Positions 1 through 8,070 of a stretch of 32,172 bases of DNA are shown here, piece by piece. The stretch lies in the NCBI RefSeq assembly GCF_001942495.1, contig NZ_MKZS01000001.1, positions 7,788,700 to 7,820,871 of the forward strand, given 5' to 3'. The DNA comes from Moorena bouillonii PNG (GTDB taxonomy: Bacteria; Cyanobacteriota; Cyanobacteriia; Cyanobacteriales; Coleofasciculaceae). The first letter of the stretch is position 1, and every line of letters begins with the position of its first letter. Both the position numbers and the translations under genes were made by a program. The notes below the pieces were generated by a model. The model ran no database searches, was not told where the DNA came from, and saw only the letters and a program-made list of their open reading frames with translations.

Positions 1-38
1 GTTCTGTGGAGGTTTGTCGAATATTGTGTAAGATTTAA

Positions 39-467
39 CGACTAAACGTCAACTCTTACGAGCTTTCGACACTTGCCGGTGCAATTCCCAAAGATGGACC
101 CTCTGCAGGGGTAACTATGGTAACAGCGATCGCATCCCTGTTGATGAATCAATCGGTACGCACGGATACTGCCATGACGGGAGAAATAAACCTCAGTGGT
201 GAAGTACTCCCCATTGGTGGAGTGCGAGAAAAGGTGTTAGCAGCGCACCGGTCTGGCATCAAACGAGTGCTGTTACCGCAACAGAATCAGAAAGACCTAG
301 TTGACGTGCCGGACGATGTGCGTAACCAAATGGAATTTATTTTATGCGATCGCATTGAACAAGTGTTGGAGAATGCCCTACTCCACCAACAGGAAGTCAA
401 ATCTCAGCAAGATTCAGAGGATGGTCATCACAAGATAACTAAACTGTTTCAGATGTTTAGTAATTGA
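39..467 (+). pseudogene. Lon protease C-terminal remnant (broken)
   Basis: This is the end of the S16 (Lon) proteolytic domain. The active-site block KDGPSAG is read at 90-110 and the catalytic-lysine block GGVREK follows. The serine (102-104) and the lysine lie 43 residues apart, the same spacing as Ser679/Lys722 in E. coli Lon. The frame is closed upstream by TAA at 36-38, and the serine lies before the first ATG (117), so no protein with the full dyad can start here. The segment before KDGPSAG looks about two codons short or frameshifted relative to the family ([11 protein letters not shown] against a typical YDIHIHVPxGAIP). The AAA+ ATPase part is absent from the window. A tail rich in Q, D and H follows the domain. 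I read it as a decayed lon gene; an intact upstream part outside the window cannot be excluded. Confidence 0.75.
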
Positions 468-483
468 ATTAAAGCGATCGCTT

Positions 484-634
484 ACTCCAAGTATCGAACG
501 ATTCACGGCTCTACAAGAACAAGTAGCGCGCGCAACAGGTTTCGACTAATGCTGCTGTGGAAAGATTAGACCGAATCTTGGATGATCTGATTCGAGGCCA
601 TGGAAAACCAGAAAAGCGATCAGGTAAAAGGTAA
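484..634 (+). pseudogene. Small frameshifted coding remnant, unknown
   Basis: Two overlapping frames give protein-like text. One reads TPSIERFTALQEQVARATG and stops at 547-549. The other, from about 530, reads QQVSTNAAVERLDRILDDL and ends at TAA 632-634. Both are heptad-like and charged, resembling the short coiled-coil proteins found beside cyanobacterial nuclease or toxin-type genes. No family is recognised. It is probably the frameshifted tail of a small gene. Confidence 0.3.
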
Positions 635-1150
635 TTTTGTCAACCCCCTAGCAATTAGATATCTACTCCTATTTATTACCTACCTAGAAACAAATAGAGA
701 TTGCTGGTTGAGGTGGAGTCTAGGCTATGGGGTTTAGGGAAATTCAAGGGCGATTTCATATTTCTTTACAAACTGTTACGGATTAAGTCAATCGCCCCCA
801 AAAAAATGTGGAGTATAGGCTGTGGGGTTTAGGGGAATTCAAGGGCTATTTCATATTTCTTTACAAACTCTACCGAATGTAAGTGAATCGTCCCCAAAAA
901 ATTTAGATAATATTAAATTTAATAGCTAGGGATTGGTAGATAAAGTAAACTACAGCTATTCAAAGACTATGGTGCCACTATCTTACTAGATGATTGACGA
1001 ACATTACTCACTACAAGTTACCATTTACAATTCTAACCAATGCTTGGCTTTGAGTTGGTCAAAGATGCTCCGACAACTCTCAAAGCACTTAACTAATTAA
1101 ATTATCAATTAAATTATCAAAAGTAAACCCTCAACAGTAATAAATCAACC
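635..1150. other. Gene-free stretch
   Basis: There is no credible reading frame here. The left half holds the 95-bp tandem duplication described separately. The right half (904-1150) is AT-rich, with a repeated ATTAAATTATCAA motif at about 1095-1120 just before the cupin gene. I see no clear promoter and no strong Shine-Dalgarno sequence in front of 1151. Confidence 0.6.
714..903. repeat. 95-bp tandem duplication (two copies)
   Basis: Two adjacent copies, 714-808 and 809-903, have the same order of blocks: TGGAGT, TAGGCT.TGGGGTTTAGGG, AATTCAAGGGC, ATTTCATATTTCTTTACAAA, and a CCCCAAAAAA end. The differences are scattered point changes, so the duplication is not very recent. No reading frame spans it. 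Confidence 0.85.
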
Positions 1151-1603
1151 ATGGATAATCGTTGCATGATTCCCGTAGTTAGGTCTCCCAAAGACTACCA
1201 AGCTTATCGTATTAGTCCCCAGGATAAAAATCGCTTAGCCATTGTCTTCGATCCAGACAGTGCTAATGCTTCAATAACATTTTGTGTAGAGATTTTTGAG
1301 CCAGGAGGAAAGACTCCGCTCCATTATCATAAAATTGGAGTAGAAATGTTCTATATCCTCAAGGGTCAAGGATTAGCCAGCTGTGATGGCAAAATCGTTA
1401 CGCTGAGGACTGGAGATACGTTATTAGTTCCGCCTACAGGAATTCATGAAATTAGAAATACTGGCACTGAGCGTTTGTATACCCTGTGCTGGATGGTGCC
1501 TAATGAGGACTTTGCTGAACTAGTTCGCAGTGGTACACCGGTTGAATTCGATGAAGAGGATATGAGAGTGCTTGGGCGTCAAGATGTGTTGGTAGCTTGT
1601 TGA
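1151..1603 (+). CDS. Single-domain cupin protein
   Basis: A 150-aa cytosolic cupin. Both cupin motifs are complete: motif 1 is the GG.....H.H....E......G pattern with H58, H60 and E65, and motif 2 (GDTLLVPPTGIHEIRN) supplies H99. All four metal ligands of the cupin fold are therefore present, and a bound metal ion is expected. The N-terminal 40 residues and the acidic C-terminal tail lie outside the barrel. Sequence alone does not choose between dioxygenase, isomerase and binding roles. The start is the first ATG (1151); no good ribosome-binding site is visible. It is followed by a 200-bp gap with a mobile inverted-repeat element, so it need not share a transcript with the transporter downstream. 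Confidence 0.85.
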   Translation: MDNRCMIPVVRSPKDYQAYRISPQDKNRLAIVFDPDSANASITFCVEIFEPGGKTPLHYHKIGVEMFYILKGQGLASCDGKIVTLRTGDTLLVPPTGIHEIRNTGTERLYTLCWMVPNEDFAELVRSGTPVEFDEEDMRVLGRQDVLVAC

Positions 1604-1707
1604 AGAATTTATGTTGAATAACTAAATAGCTGGATATCTGGGACTGTTCATCACTTTCTATTTAATAAAATCCCAGAGTAAATCCCAAACCTGTTAAATC
1701 CAGCAAT

Positions 1708-1809
1708 AACAGGACTTACGCAAAACTCGACTCTAAACTCACTTATAGTGTAGGCTTCGTTAATAAAGCACCTTACTACTACAAGTAGAGTTACTGCGTA
1801 AGTCCTGTT
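1708..1809. repeat. MITE-like inverted-repeat element
   Basis: The ends are a perfect 15-bp inverted repeat: AACAGGACTTACGCA at 1708-1722 and its complement at 1795-1809. About 70 bp of AT-rich, partly self-complementary DNA lies between them. There is no coding capacity, and the size fits a miniature inverted-repeat transposable element. The right end finishes one base before the ATG (1811) of the transporter. A related right end occurs again at 6819-6843. Confidence 0.8.
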
Positions 1810-1810
1810 G

Positions 1811-3301
1811 ATGAAAAAAAGCTTTTACCTAGGAGTTAGTATTTTTACCCTATGCTGGCTCCTTTCATGTTTTCCAGCATTACTCCCTGAAAATTTACCA
1901 CCAACTGCTGTGATAATGCTAGGAGCAACGCTTCTCATGGCAGTTTTTTGGATTGCTGAAACTATCCCGATTGCCGCCACCTCGATAATTCCCTTGGGTT
2001 TATTTCCCTTTTTAGGAATTGTTTCTGCTGAAGAGGTTGCTTCCGCCTATGCTTCTGATGTAGTATTGTTATTGATGGCAGTTTTTTTTATTGCTAAAGC
2101 GGTTGAAAAATATAACCTACATCAGCGGATTGCTTTCCACATTATTAGCGTTGTTGGTACCCAACCAAGCAGATTAATTTTGGGGTTTATGCTAGCAACA
2201 GCAGTATTGTCGATGTGGATATCGAATACAGCTATCACCTTGATGATGCTGCCAATAGCTATCTCTATTATCGAACAAACGGCTCTTGCTAATCCCAATA
2301 TTGATGTAGGTAAAAATCTGGGAACTTCCCTAATGCTTGGAATTGCCTACGCTGCTAATATTGGTGGGATTGGAACCCCGATCGGGACTCCACCTAACCT
2401 GATATTTCTGGCACAATTAAAAGAAAACTTTCCAGACAATACCGCCATTACGTTTTTTCAATGGATGATGGTGGGAGTGCCAGCTGTTTTGATATTTATA
2501 TTGTTAACTTGGATCTATTTAACTAAAATAATAGTCAAGCTTGATAATAACAGTTTATCCTCAGACTATTTTAATATTTCAGACAAAGAAGTCCAGAAAC
2601 TGGAGAAAATGTCTCAGGGAGAAAAATACGTTGCTATTTTATTTGGGTTAATGGCATTGTTGTGGATTTTTCGGGCAGATATCACCATCGGTTCCTTTAC
2701 ATTAACGGGTTGGGCAACCTATCTGGGCGTGGCTAACTTTGTTCATGATACCAGTGTGGCTGCCCTAATTGCTGTGATCATGTTTATAGTTCCTGTAAAA
2801 ACAGAGACGGGGGATAAAATTAACCTCCTAGACTGGGAAACCGCTGTCAAAATTCCTTGGGGAATATTGCTGCTATTTGGTGGTGGAATTGCAATTTCTA
2901 AAGGGTTTGCTGCGTCAGGGTTGTCTCAATTCCTAGGGTATAATTTACAAATTGGATTGCAGGGACTTTCAACGGTTTTGATGGTGGTTTGCATCTGTGT
3001 ATTTATGACCTTTTTGACAGAAGTGACCTCGAATACAGCAACCACAGCTCTGATTATGCCTATTTTAGCTACTGCTGCACCGATTATAAATGTATCACCT
3101 GCTTTGTTGATGTGGCCCGCAGCAATTTCTGCTTCCTTCTCGTTTATGCTGCCAGTCGCAACTGCTCCAAATGCAATTGTTTACTCTCAGGAATATTTCC
3201 CAATTTATACCATGGCTAAGGTAGGATTAGTGTTAAATATAGTAGGGGTAATTATAGTAAGTTTGTTGATGAATTTTGTAGCTATCCCCATGTTGGGATG
3301 A
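1811..3301 (+). CDS. DASS/SLC13 family Na+/anion symporter
   Basis: A 496-aa inner-membrane transporter of the divalent anion:sodium symporter family, whose members carry dicarboxylates, sulfate or tricarboxylates. Both signature SNT motifs, which shape the sodium and substrate sites at the tips of the two re-entrant hairpins, are present: SNTA at about 138-141 and SNTAT at about 407-411. A GTPIGTPPNLIF block follows the first, as in the family. I see around eleven hydrophobic segments and a charged cytoplasmic loop at 244-272 (KLDNN to GEKYV). The substrate cannot be read from the sequence. A TTG directly before the ATG (1808) could also start the frame. The 5' leader is the right end of the inverted-repeat element. 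The hydrolase gene begins 29 bp after the stop, which suggests co-transcription. Confidence 0.9.
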   Translation: MKKSFYLGVSIFTLCWLLSCFPALLPENLPPTAVIMLGATLLMAVFWIAETIPIAATSIIPLGLFPFLGIVSAEEVASAYASDVVLLLMAVFFIAKAVEKYNLHQRIAFHIISVVGTQPSRLILGFMLATAVLSMWISNTAITLMMLPIAISIIEQTALANPNIDVGKNLGTSLMLGIAYAANIGGIGTPIGTPPNLIFLAQLKENFPDNTAITFFQWMMVGVPAVLIFILLTWIYLTKIIVKLDNNSLSSDYFNISDKEVQKLEKMSQGEKYVAILFGLMALLWIFRADITIGSFTLTGWATYLGVANFVHDTSVAALIAVIMFIVPVKTETGDKINLLDWETAVKIPWGILLLFGGGIAISKGFAASGLSQFLGYNLQIGLQGLSTVLMVVCICVFMTFLTEVTSNTATTALIMPILATAAPIINVSPALLMWPAAISASFSFMLPVATAPNAIVYSQEYFPIYTMAKVGLVLNIVGVIIVSLLMNFVAIPMLG

Positions 3302-3307
3302 CTATAA

Positions 3308-3342
3308 GTTACAGGTAGCAGGTTGGAAGGTTGAAGGTTAAA
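3308..3342 (+). repeat. 7-base-period tandem repeat at a gene start
   Basis: About five degenerate units of period 7 (GTTACAG, GTAGCA, GGTTGGA, AGGTTGA, AGGTTAA). They overlap the TTG at 3331 that could start the hydrolase. Nearly the same run is found inside the histidine kinase gene at 15827-15854. Confidence 0.6.
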
Positions 3343-5031
3343 CAAGAAACGGCATCAATGGTAACACGGGATGGAGTAAGGCTGGATGCGGATATCTACC
3401 GTCCCGATAGCGCCGGTGAGTGTCCGGTGTTGCTGATGCGGCAACCCTATGGCAGAGCGATCGCATCTACGGTAGTCTATGCTCATCCCACTTGGTATGC
3501 TGCCCAGGGTTACATTGTAGTGATTCAAGATGTCAGGGGGAGGGGCACTTCAGACGGTAAGTTTGATTTGTTTGCCCATGAAGTGGAAGATGGCTTTGAT
3601 AGTGTTAACTGGGCAGCAAGTTTACCCGGTAGCACTGGGGATGTGGGCATGTACGGCTTTTCCTATCAGGGGATGACTCAACTGTACGCTGCTGCAAGCT
3701 ATCCCAAGGCTCTGAAAACGATCTGTCCAGCCATGATTGGCTATGATTTATATAGCGATTGGGCCTATGAGGGAGGGGCATTTTGTTTACAAGCTAATCT
3801 GGGTTGGGCGATACAATTAGCAACAGAAACGGCACGATTGCGCTCAGATGAGCAAGCCTATCAACTGCTGTATGCAGCATCTCGGAATTTACCCCTGTAT
3901 GACCCAATTCCTGCTCGCCCTCAAATCCTCCAAGACTTAGCACCAGACTCCTTTTATCACGACTGGTTAGACCATCCTCACCCAGATGAATACTGGGAAA
4001 AACTATCTCCCAAGGGAATGATGCAGGATGTAGACATGCCCATGTTACACATTGGGGGATGGTTTGACCCATTTTTGCGAGGGACACTTCATTTATATAA
4101 GGATATGGCATCTCATGGCAGTTCGCCTCAGCATCTGATCATTGGACCTTGGGCGCATCTGCCTTGGGGGCGTAAAGTGGGAGCAGTGGATTATGGTCTC
4201 CAGGCGAATAGTCCCGTTGATGCCTTGCAAGTGCGTTGGTTTGACCAGTTCCTCAAGGGAATTGATACCAAGGTGCTTGAGCAACCGCCTGTTTGTCTAT
4301 TTGAGATGGGAACTAATCGGTGGCGTTATTTTGATAGTTGGCCTGATGGCAATCAGAAATCTTATTATCTGGTAACTTCCGGTTTAGCCAGTGTCAGGGA
4401 AGATTCTGGAAAATTAGTCCCAGAAGAGTCTCAAGAAATGCAACAGCCATCGGAGACAGAGGGAGTATCCCAAAGCCAGCATACCTGTGATGTATCCTGT
4501 GATCTATTAGTTCATGACCCTTGGCGTCCAGTTCCAGCAATGGGGGGTCATGCAGGGATGCCAGTCGGTTCATGCGATCGCACTGCCATAGATTGTCGCA
4601 CAGATGTTTTAACCTACACCTCTGAACCCTTAGCAGAAGATTTACATATAGTAGGGGATGTGGTGTTTGAGGTGTTTTGCACCGCTGATACTCCCAGTTT
4701 TGATATCTGTGCAGTGTTGTCGGAAGTCCATCCTGATGGCAGGGTAACCCATGTCACTCAGGGATATAGACGGGTCAATCCTGGGGACAATACTACTAAT
4801 CCGTTGCGGATTAGATTCCAGGCAACTTGTGTGCGTATTGCCCAAGGAAATCAATTGCGCTTGAGCTTAAGTGGGGCTTGTTTTCCCGCTTATCCAGTGA
4901 ATTCCGGCACCGGGGCTTTCCCTAGTGAAAGTCGATTGATGGATGCTCAGATTATTACTTTGATGGTGAGTTGTGGAGGGGATGATCCAACTCGTGTTTT
5001 ATTACCTATTTTTAGGTCTGACCAACAATGA
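3331..5031 (+). CDS. CocE/NonD family alpha/beta hydrolase (X-Pro dipeptidyl-peptidase-like)
   Basis: A 566-aa serine hydrolase of the X-Pro dipeptidyl-peptidase/cocaine-esterase class. The nucleophile elbow GFSYQG gives Ser111, the acid is Asp246 in GGWFDPF, and the base is His276 in GPWAH. Tyr40 in MRQPYGR is the likely oxyanion tyrosine. A helical cap lies between about 150 and 235. From about 395 onward there is a beta-rich jelly-roll domain typical of the family, ending in a GNQLRLSLSG strand. Members cleave amide or ester bonds, including acyl-peptide and beta-lactam substrates; the actual substrate is unknown. There is no signal peptide, so it is probably cytosolic. The TTG start lies inside a short tandem repeat, and ATG 3358 (residue 10) is an equally good start. 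It ends 19 bp from the convergent bioF. Confidence 0.88.
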   Translation: MKVKQETASMVTRDGVRLDADIYRPDSAGECPVLLMRQPYGRAIASTVVYAHPTWYAAQGYIVVIQDVRGRGTSDGKFDLFAHEVEDGFDSVNWAASLPGSTGDVGMYGFSYQGMTQLYAAASYPKALKTICPAMIGYDLYSDWAYEGGAFCLQANLGWAIQLATETARLRSDEQAYQLLYAASRNLPLYDPIPARPQILQDLAPDSFYHDWLDHPHPDEYWEKLSPKGMMQDVDMPMLHIGGWFDPFLRGTLHLYKDMASHGSSPQHLIIGPWAHLPWGRKVGAVDYGLQANSPVDALQVRWFDQFLKGIDTKVLEQPPVCLFEMGTNRWRYFDSWPDGNQKSYYLVTSGLASVREDSGKLVPEESQEMQQPSETEGVSQSQHTCDVSCDLLVHDPWRPVPAMGGHAGMPVGSCDRTAIDCRTDVLTYTSEPLAEDLHIVGDVVFEVFCTADTPSFDICAVLSEVHPDGRVTHVTQGYRRVNPGDNTTNPLRIRFQATCVRIAQGNQLRLSLSGACFPAYPVNSGTGAFPSESRLMDAQIITLMVSCGGDDPTRVLLPIFRSDQQ

Positions 5032-5050
5032 GCGCCATTATAAATAAGCG

Positions 5051-6220
5051 CTATAGCTGACAAGTCTGCAAAGCAGCAACTAACTGCTGGAAATGATCCA
5101 GTGTATGAGTTGCCATAACTGAGATCCGAATTCGACTGGTAGGCACTGTCGGAGGACGAATAGCAGGGGCGAAGATACCAGCTGCTTTCAAGGTTTCGCC
5201 AACAGTAAGAGCCTCAGTAGCACTATTTATGGAAATGCACAGGATAGGCGACTCAGAAGGCAAACAGTTGAGATTAGGCAACTGCTGAGTAATTAACTGT
5301 TTGAGAGTCTCTACATTATTCCTCAGTTGAGCGCACCGTTCTGGTTCTTGTTGGACAATTTGGATTGCTGCCAATGCTGCTGCTGTATCTGCTGGAGATA
5401 AGGCAGTAGTGTAAATCCAGCTAGGAGAACGATTTCGGAGGAAATCAATTAAAACCGCTGAACCCGCAACATACCCTCCCAAACTCCCCAAAGCTTTACT
5501 GAGGGTGCCAACTTGAATAATCGTTTCTCCAGTACAGCCAAAATGTTCCACACATCCAGCCCCTGTAGCGCCCAAAACTCCCGTAGCATGGGCTTCATCC
5601 ACCAGAAGCATACAATTAAATTGGTTTGCCAACCCTAATAGATCAGGCAAGGGGCATAAATCACCATCCATGCTAAAGACGCTATCAGTAACAATTAAGC
5701 AGCGGCGGTACTGTTGTCGGTATTCAATCAGTTGACCCTGCAAAGAAGCCATATTGCAGTGCTCATAATCGATTACCTGGGCACCGCTCAAAATTGCCCC
5801 ATTTTTGAGGCTGGAGTGGTTGTACTGATCCCCTAGGATTAAATCCCGTTTCCCTACTAACGCCGCAATCGTGCCTATATTCGCTAAATACCCAGAGCTA
5901 TAGACTATCGCATCTTCAGTTTGTTTGAGAGATGCGATCGCATTTTCCAATTGTCTATGCAGTTCCCGGTGTCCAGTGAGTAATCTCGAACCAGTGCTAC
6001 CAGTACCATAGTCCTTAGTAGCACTAACTGCGGCTGCAATTAAGGGAGGTGAGCCCGCCAGTCCGAGATAGTCATTACTAGCAAAGTTAATCACCTCTCG
6101 CCCATCCAGTTGCACCACAGCACCAGGCATACTTTGTACAGTTTGTACAGAACGATACCAACTGGCTTTCTCAATCGTGGCCAGGGATGGCTTTAGCCAA
6201 GCATAAGGGTCAGTAGGCAT
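5051..6220 (-). CDS. bioF: 8-amino-7-oxononanoate synthase
   Basis: A 389-aa PLP enzyme of the alpha-oxoamine synthase family. BioF condenses pimeloyl-thioester with alanine to give 8-amino-7-oxononanoate, the first committed step of biotin assembly. The PLP lysine is K242 in [14 protein letters not shown]208 and H211 in [10 protein letters not shown] contact the cofactor, and H135 in DQYNHSS is the ring-stacking histidine. The N-terminal block [11 protein letters not shown] is a family hallmark. Length matches family members. It lies 8 bp downstream of the lipoprotein gene on the same strand, so the two are likely transcribed together. No other bio genes are in the window. A glycine C-acetyltransferase (Kbl) reading is less likely given the BioF-like N-terminus. 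Confidence 0.9.
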   Translation of the reverse strand: MPTDPYAWLKPSLATIEKASWYRSVQTVQSMPGAVVQLDGREVINFASNDYLGLAGSPPLIAAAVSATKDYGTGSTGSRLLTGHRELHRQLENAIASLKQTEDAIVYSSGYLANIGTIAALVGKRDLILGDQYNHSSLKNGAILSGAQVIDYEHCNMASLQGQLIEYRQQYRRCLIVTDSVFSMDGDLCPLPDLLGLANQFNCMLLVDEAHATGVLGATGAGCVEHFGCTGETIIQVGTLSKALGSLGGYVAGSAVLIDFLRNRSPSWIYTTALSPADTAAALAAIQIVQQEPERCAQLRNNVETLKQLITQQLPNLNCLPSESPILCISINSATEALTVGETLKAAGIFAPAIRPPTVPTSRIRISVMATHTLDHFQQLVAALQTCQL

Positions 6221-6228
6221 TATTTGTG

Positions 6229-6672
6229 CTAATCATCTTTTTTCGCCTTCACCCCAACTAACTCTGGATTACCATCCAAAGAACCGTATAGGATATTTCC
6301 CCTCTTGTTGTCTTGTTTATAGAAAACTAGTCGTTGCTCCAGTCGTTGCAGCTGCCGTTGAGCTGCTTGTGGATTCTTCGAGTAATACTTCTTCAAGTCA
6401 ATCTTGAAGTGGCGATTAATCTCTGACCATGGGATGTCCCAAAGTTGGTCACCACAAAGTACCTCTAATTCCCATCCTTCAATATCAGTATCTTTGATAT
6501 CTAGCTCAACTTCCCTTGGTTCAACCTCAATCAGCTTGCACTTCTCCATTTTGTTAGGGGAGCAGCTACTGAGTAATGTTACTCCCACACTGAGCAACAA
6601 GACAATGATAAACAGTTTTTGATTAAAAAAAGATTTTTGGTAATTTTTCACGTCTGGTACTAAACTAATCAC
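6229..6672 (-). CDS. Predicted lipoprotein of unknown function
   Basis: A 147-aa protein with a hydrophobic stretch at residues 19-35 ending in a lipobox, LLSSC, so Cys37 is the predicted lipidation site. The leader before the hydrophobic stretch is longer than usual (18 residues), so a later start is possible. The mature part is charged, with a tryptophan-containing segment ([18 protein letters not shown]) and an [10 protein letters not shown] stretch that may be helical. I recognise no family. Its stop codon is 8 bp before the bioF start, which suggests an operon; a functional link to biotin is not implied. Confidence 0.7.
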   Translation of the reverse strand: MISLVPDVKNYQKSFFNQKLFIIVLLLSVGVTLLSSCSPNKMEKCKLIEVEPREVELDIKDTDIEGWELEVLCGDQLWDIPWSEINRHFKIDLKKYYSKNPQAAQRQLQRLEQRLVFYKQDNKRGNILYGSLDGNPELVGVKAKKDD

Positions 6673-7062
6673 GATCCTAATGGTATTGACTCATTTATCC
6701 CCAATTAAATTATAGATTGCAGTTGGTGATGAATTGCCAGAACTGTTAACTATCCATCCCTATCAAAAGGTAGTTGACACAATAATATTTTTTTGCTACG
6801 AAATAGTCTAAATTCACCAGGTAGAGTAGCTACGTAAGTCCTGAAAATGAACCATGTTTGAATTCTGGATTCGTCAATTACCAGATTGTATATCAAACTA
6901 GATATAGAAAACTAGTCAGTATAAAAAATTAGATAGTTCATTCAATTGAGTGATAATGAGAGTAGCAACGAGATCCAAAAAACTAGGGATAGGAAGTAAC
7001 AACTGACCAATCACCTGACCAATCACAAGGAAACATTCCTTCAAAATTACTCTTTATGAATC
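6673..7062. other. Divergent intergenic region
   Basis: 390 bp between the lipoprotein gene (leftward) and the DUF928 gene (rightward), AT-rich and without a reading frame. It should carry promoters for both. A TTGACA at 6774-6779 is the only clear -35-like hexamer, and its spaced partner (TACGAA, 6797) is poor. A solo end of the inverted-repeat element lies at 6819-6843. Confidence 0.5.
6819..6843 (+). repeat. Solo right end of the MITE-like element
   Basis: CAGGTAGAGTAGCTACGTAAGTCCTG-type sequence matches the right end of the 1708-1809 element (CAAGTAGAGTTACTGCGTAAG then TCCTG) with a few changes. No matching left end is seen within 150 bp, so this is a decayed or one-ended copy. Confidence 0.6.
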
Positions 7063-7965
7063 ATGAGCAAGATAAAACTACCGTTAGCACCGCCAATCTT
7101 AGGAATTACATTAGCAATTGTCAGCTTTAGTAGCAGTATTGCCTTGCCACGTATTTCAACAGCTAATACTAACAATTCTCGGTTGGATTCAGCTCAACGT
7201 TCCCCAACAGCAGAAGTGGCTCACAACCACCGAGAGCAAGAGCTAAGGACTTCAAGAACTTCACAGCCATTACCCATCAGTCTAGCTTGGATGCCACCAG
7301 ATGTACCGGAACGAGGCGTACCCGGTAAACGAAAAGCAGCGGCAAGCCGTGGGCCTCGATGTCCAAAAGTCAAGCAACCCTTGACTGCCTTGGTCCCTGC
7401 TAGCCCCAGCATGGCCAGTGAGGGTCAAATTCCATTGACCGTAGGTCACGCTACGCGAACAGAATCGGTTTTCGGCTTAACCGTTGTTTCTCATCCCACC
7501 TTCTGGTTTTATGTTCCCTATGCCCTGACACCGGACTTGCCTTTGGAGTTTGTGCTACAAGATGAAAACTATAACGAAATCTACTGGACTAAATTTGTTG
7601 CCTCATCGTCCTCACCAAATGTAGTAGGGATCGAACTTCCATCAACAGTCGCCTCCCTTGAGGTTGGTAAACAGTATCGTTGGTACTTTGTGGTGAAATG
7701 TGAGCCACTGGGGTCTCCTGTAGTGACAGGCTGGGTAAAACGGATGTCACTCAACCCATCCCTCAAAAATCAGTTAGACCAAGCGACATTAGAACAGAAA
7801 GCGATTATCTATGCCAGATCAGGGATGTGGTATGATAGCCTAAATGCTCTAGCTAAGCTACGTCAGCAAAATTCTAACAATGACCTGGTGATGAAGGATT
7901 GGGTGAAATTATTGCAGTCTGTTGACTTAGATGCGATCGCGCTTGCACCCCTTCTGGAATTTTAA
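7063..7965 (+). CDS. Exported DUF928 domain protein
   Basis: A 300-aa protein. The N-terminus has a basic start, a hydrophobic run at residues 9-28 and a likely signal-peptidase site around 30-36, so export is expected. Residues 91-300 match the DUF928 pattern common in cyanobacteria: a GVPGKRKAAASRGP turn with a nearby CP, a TALVP strand, a HPTFWFYVPY block, a beta-sandwich strand set, a YRWYFVVKC block, and a helical C-terminus with WYDSLNAL and LAKLRQ. DUF928 genes often sit near CHAT or filamentous-haemagglutinin genes; none is here. Function is unknown. The codons for about residues 125-134 come from a dispersed repeat (7434-7462). Ends 105 bp from the convergent LOG gene. Confidence 0.85.
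   Translation: MSKIKLPLAPPILGITLAIVSFSSSIALPRISTANTNNSRLDSAQRSPTAEVAHNHREQELRTSRTSQPLPISLAWMPPDVPERGVPGKRKAAASRGPRCPKVKQPLTALVPASPSMASEGQIPLTVGHATRTESVFGLTVVSHPTFWFYVPYALTPDLPLEFVLQDENYNEIYWTKFVASSSSPNVVGIELPSTVASLEVGKQYRWYFVVKCEPLGSPVVTGWVKRMSLNPSLKNQLDQATLEQKAIIYARSGMWYDSLNALAKLRQQNSNNDLVMKDWVKLLQSVDLDAIALAPLLEF
7434..7462 (+). repeat. Dispersed repeat inside the DUF928 gene
   Basis: ATTGACCGTAGGTCACGCT (7434-7452) recurs exactly at 30670-30688, and GCTACGCGAACAG (7450-7462) recurs exactly at 29672-29684. Both other copies are non-coding. Here the repeat is read through in frame as LTVGHATRTE. Confidence 0.8.
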
Positions 7966-8070
7966 GATCAAGTCCGTCTAATTCCATTACCAGCACTCGA
8001 GTGGGTCATTTACCGTTATTGGTCATTGGTCGAGCCTGCTGTGTATTTTAAGGATGCAAGCATCCAAGCC

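Noticed and set aside
3794-4854. Several open frames on both strands inside the hydrolase gene
   Set aside because: All are shadows of the 566-aa hydrolase, which has a full catalytic triad.
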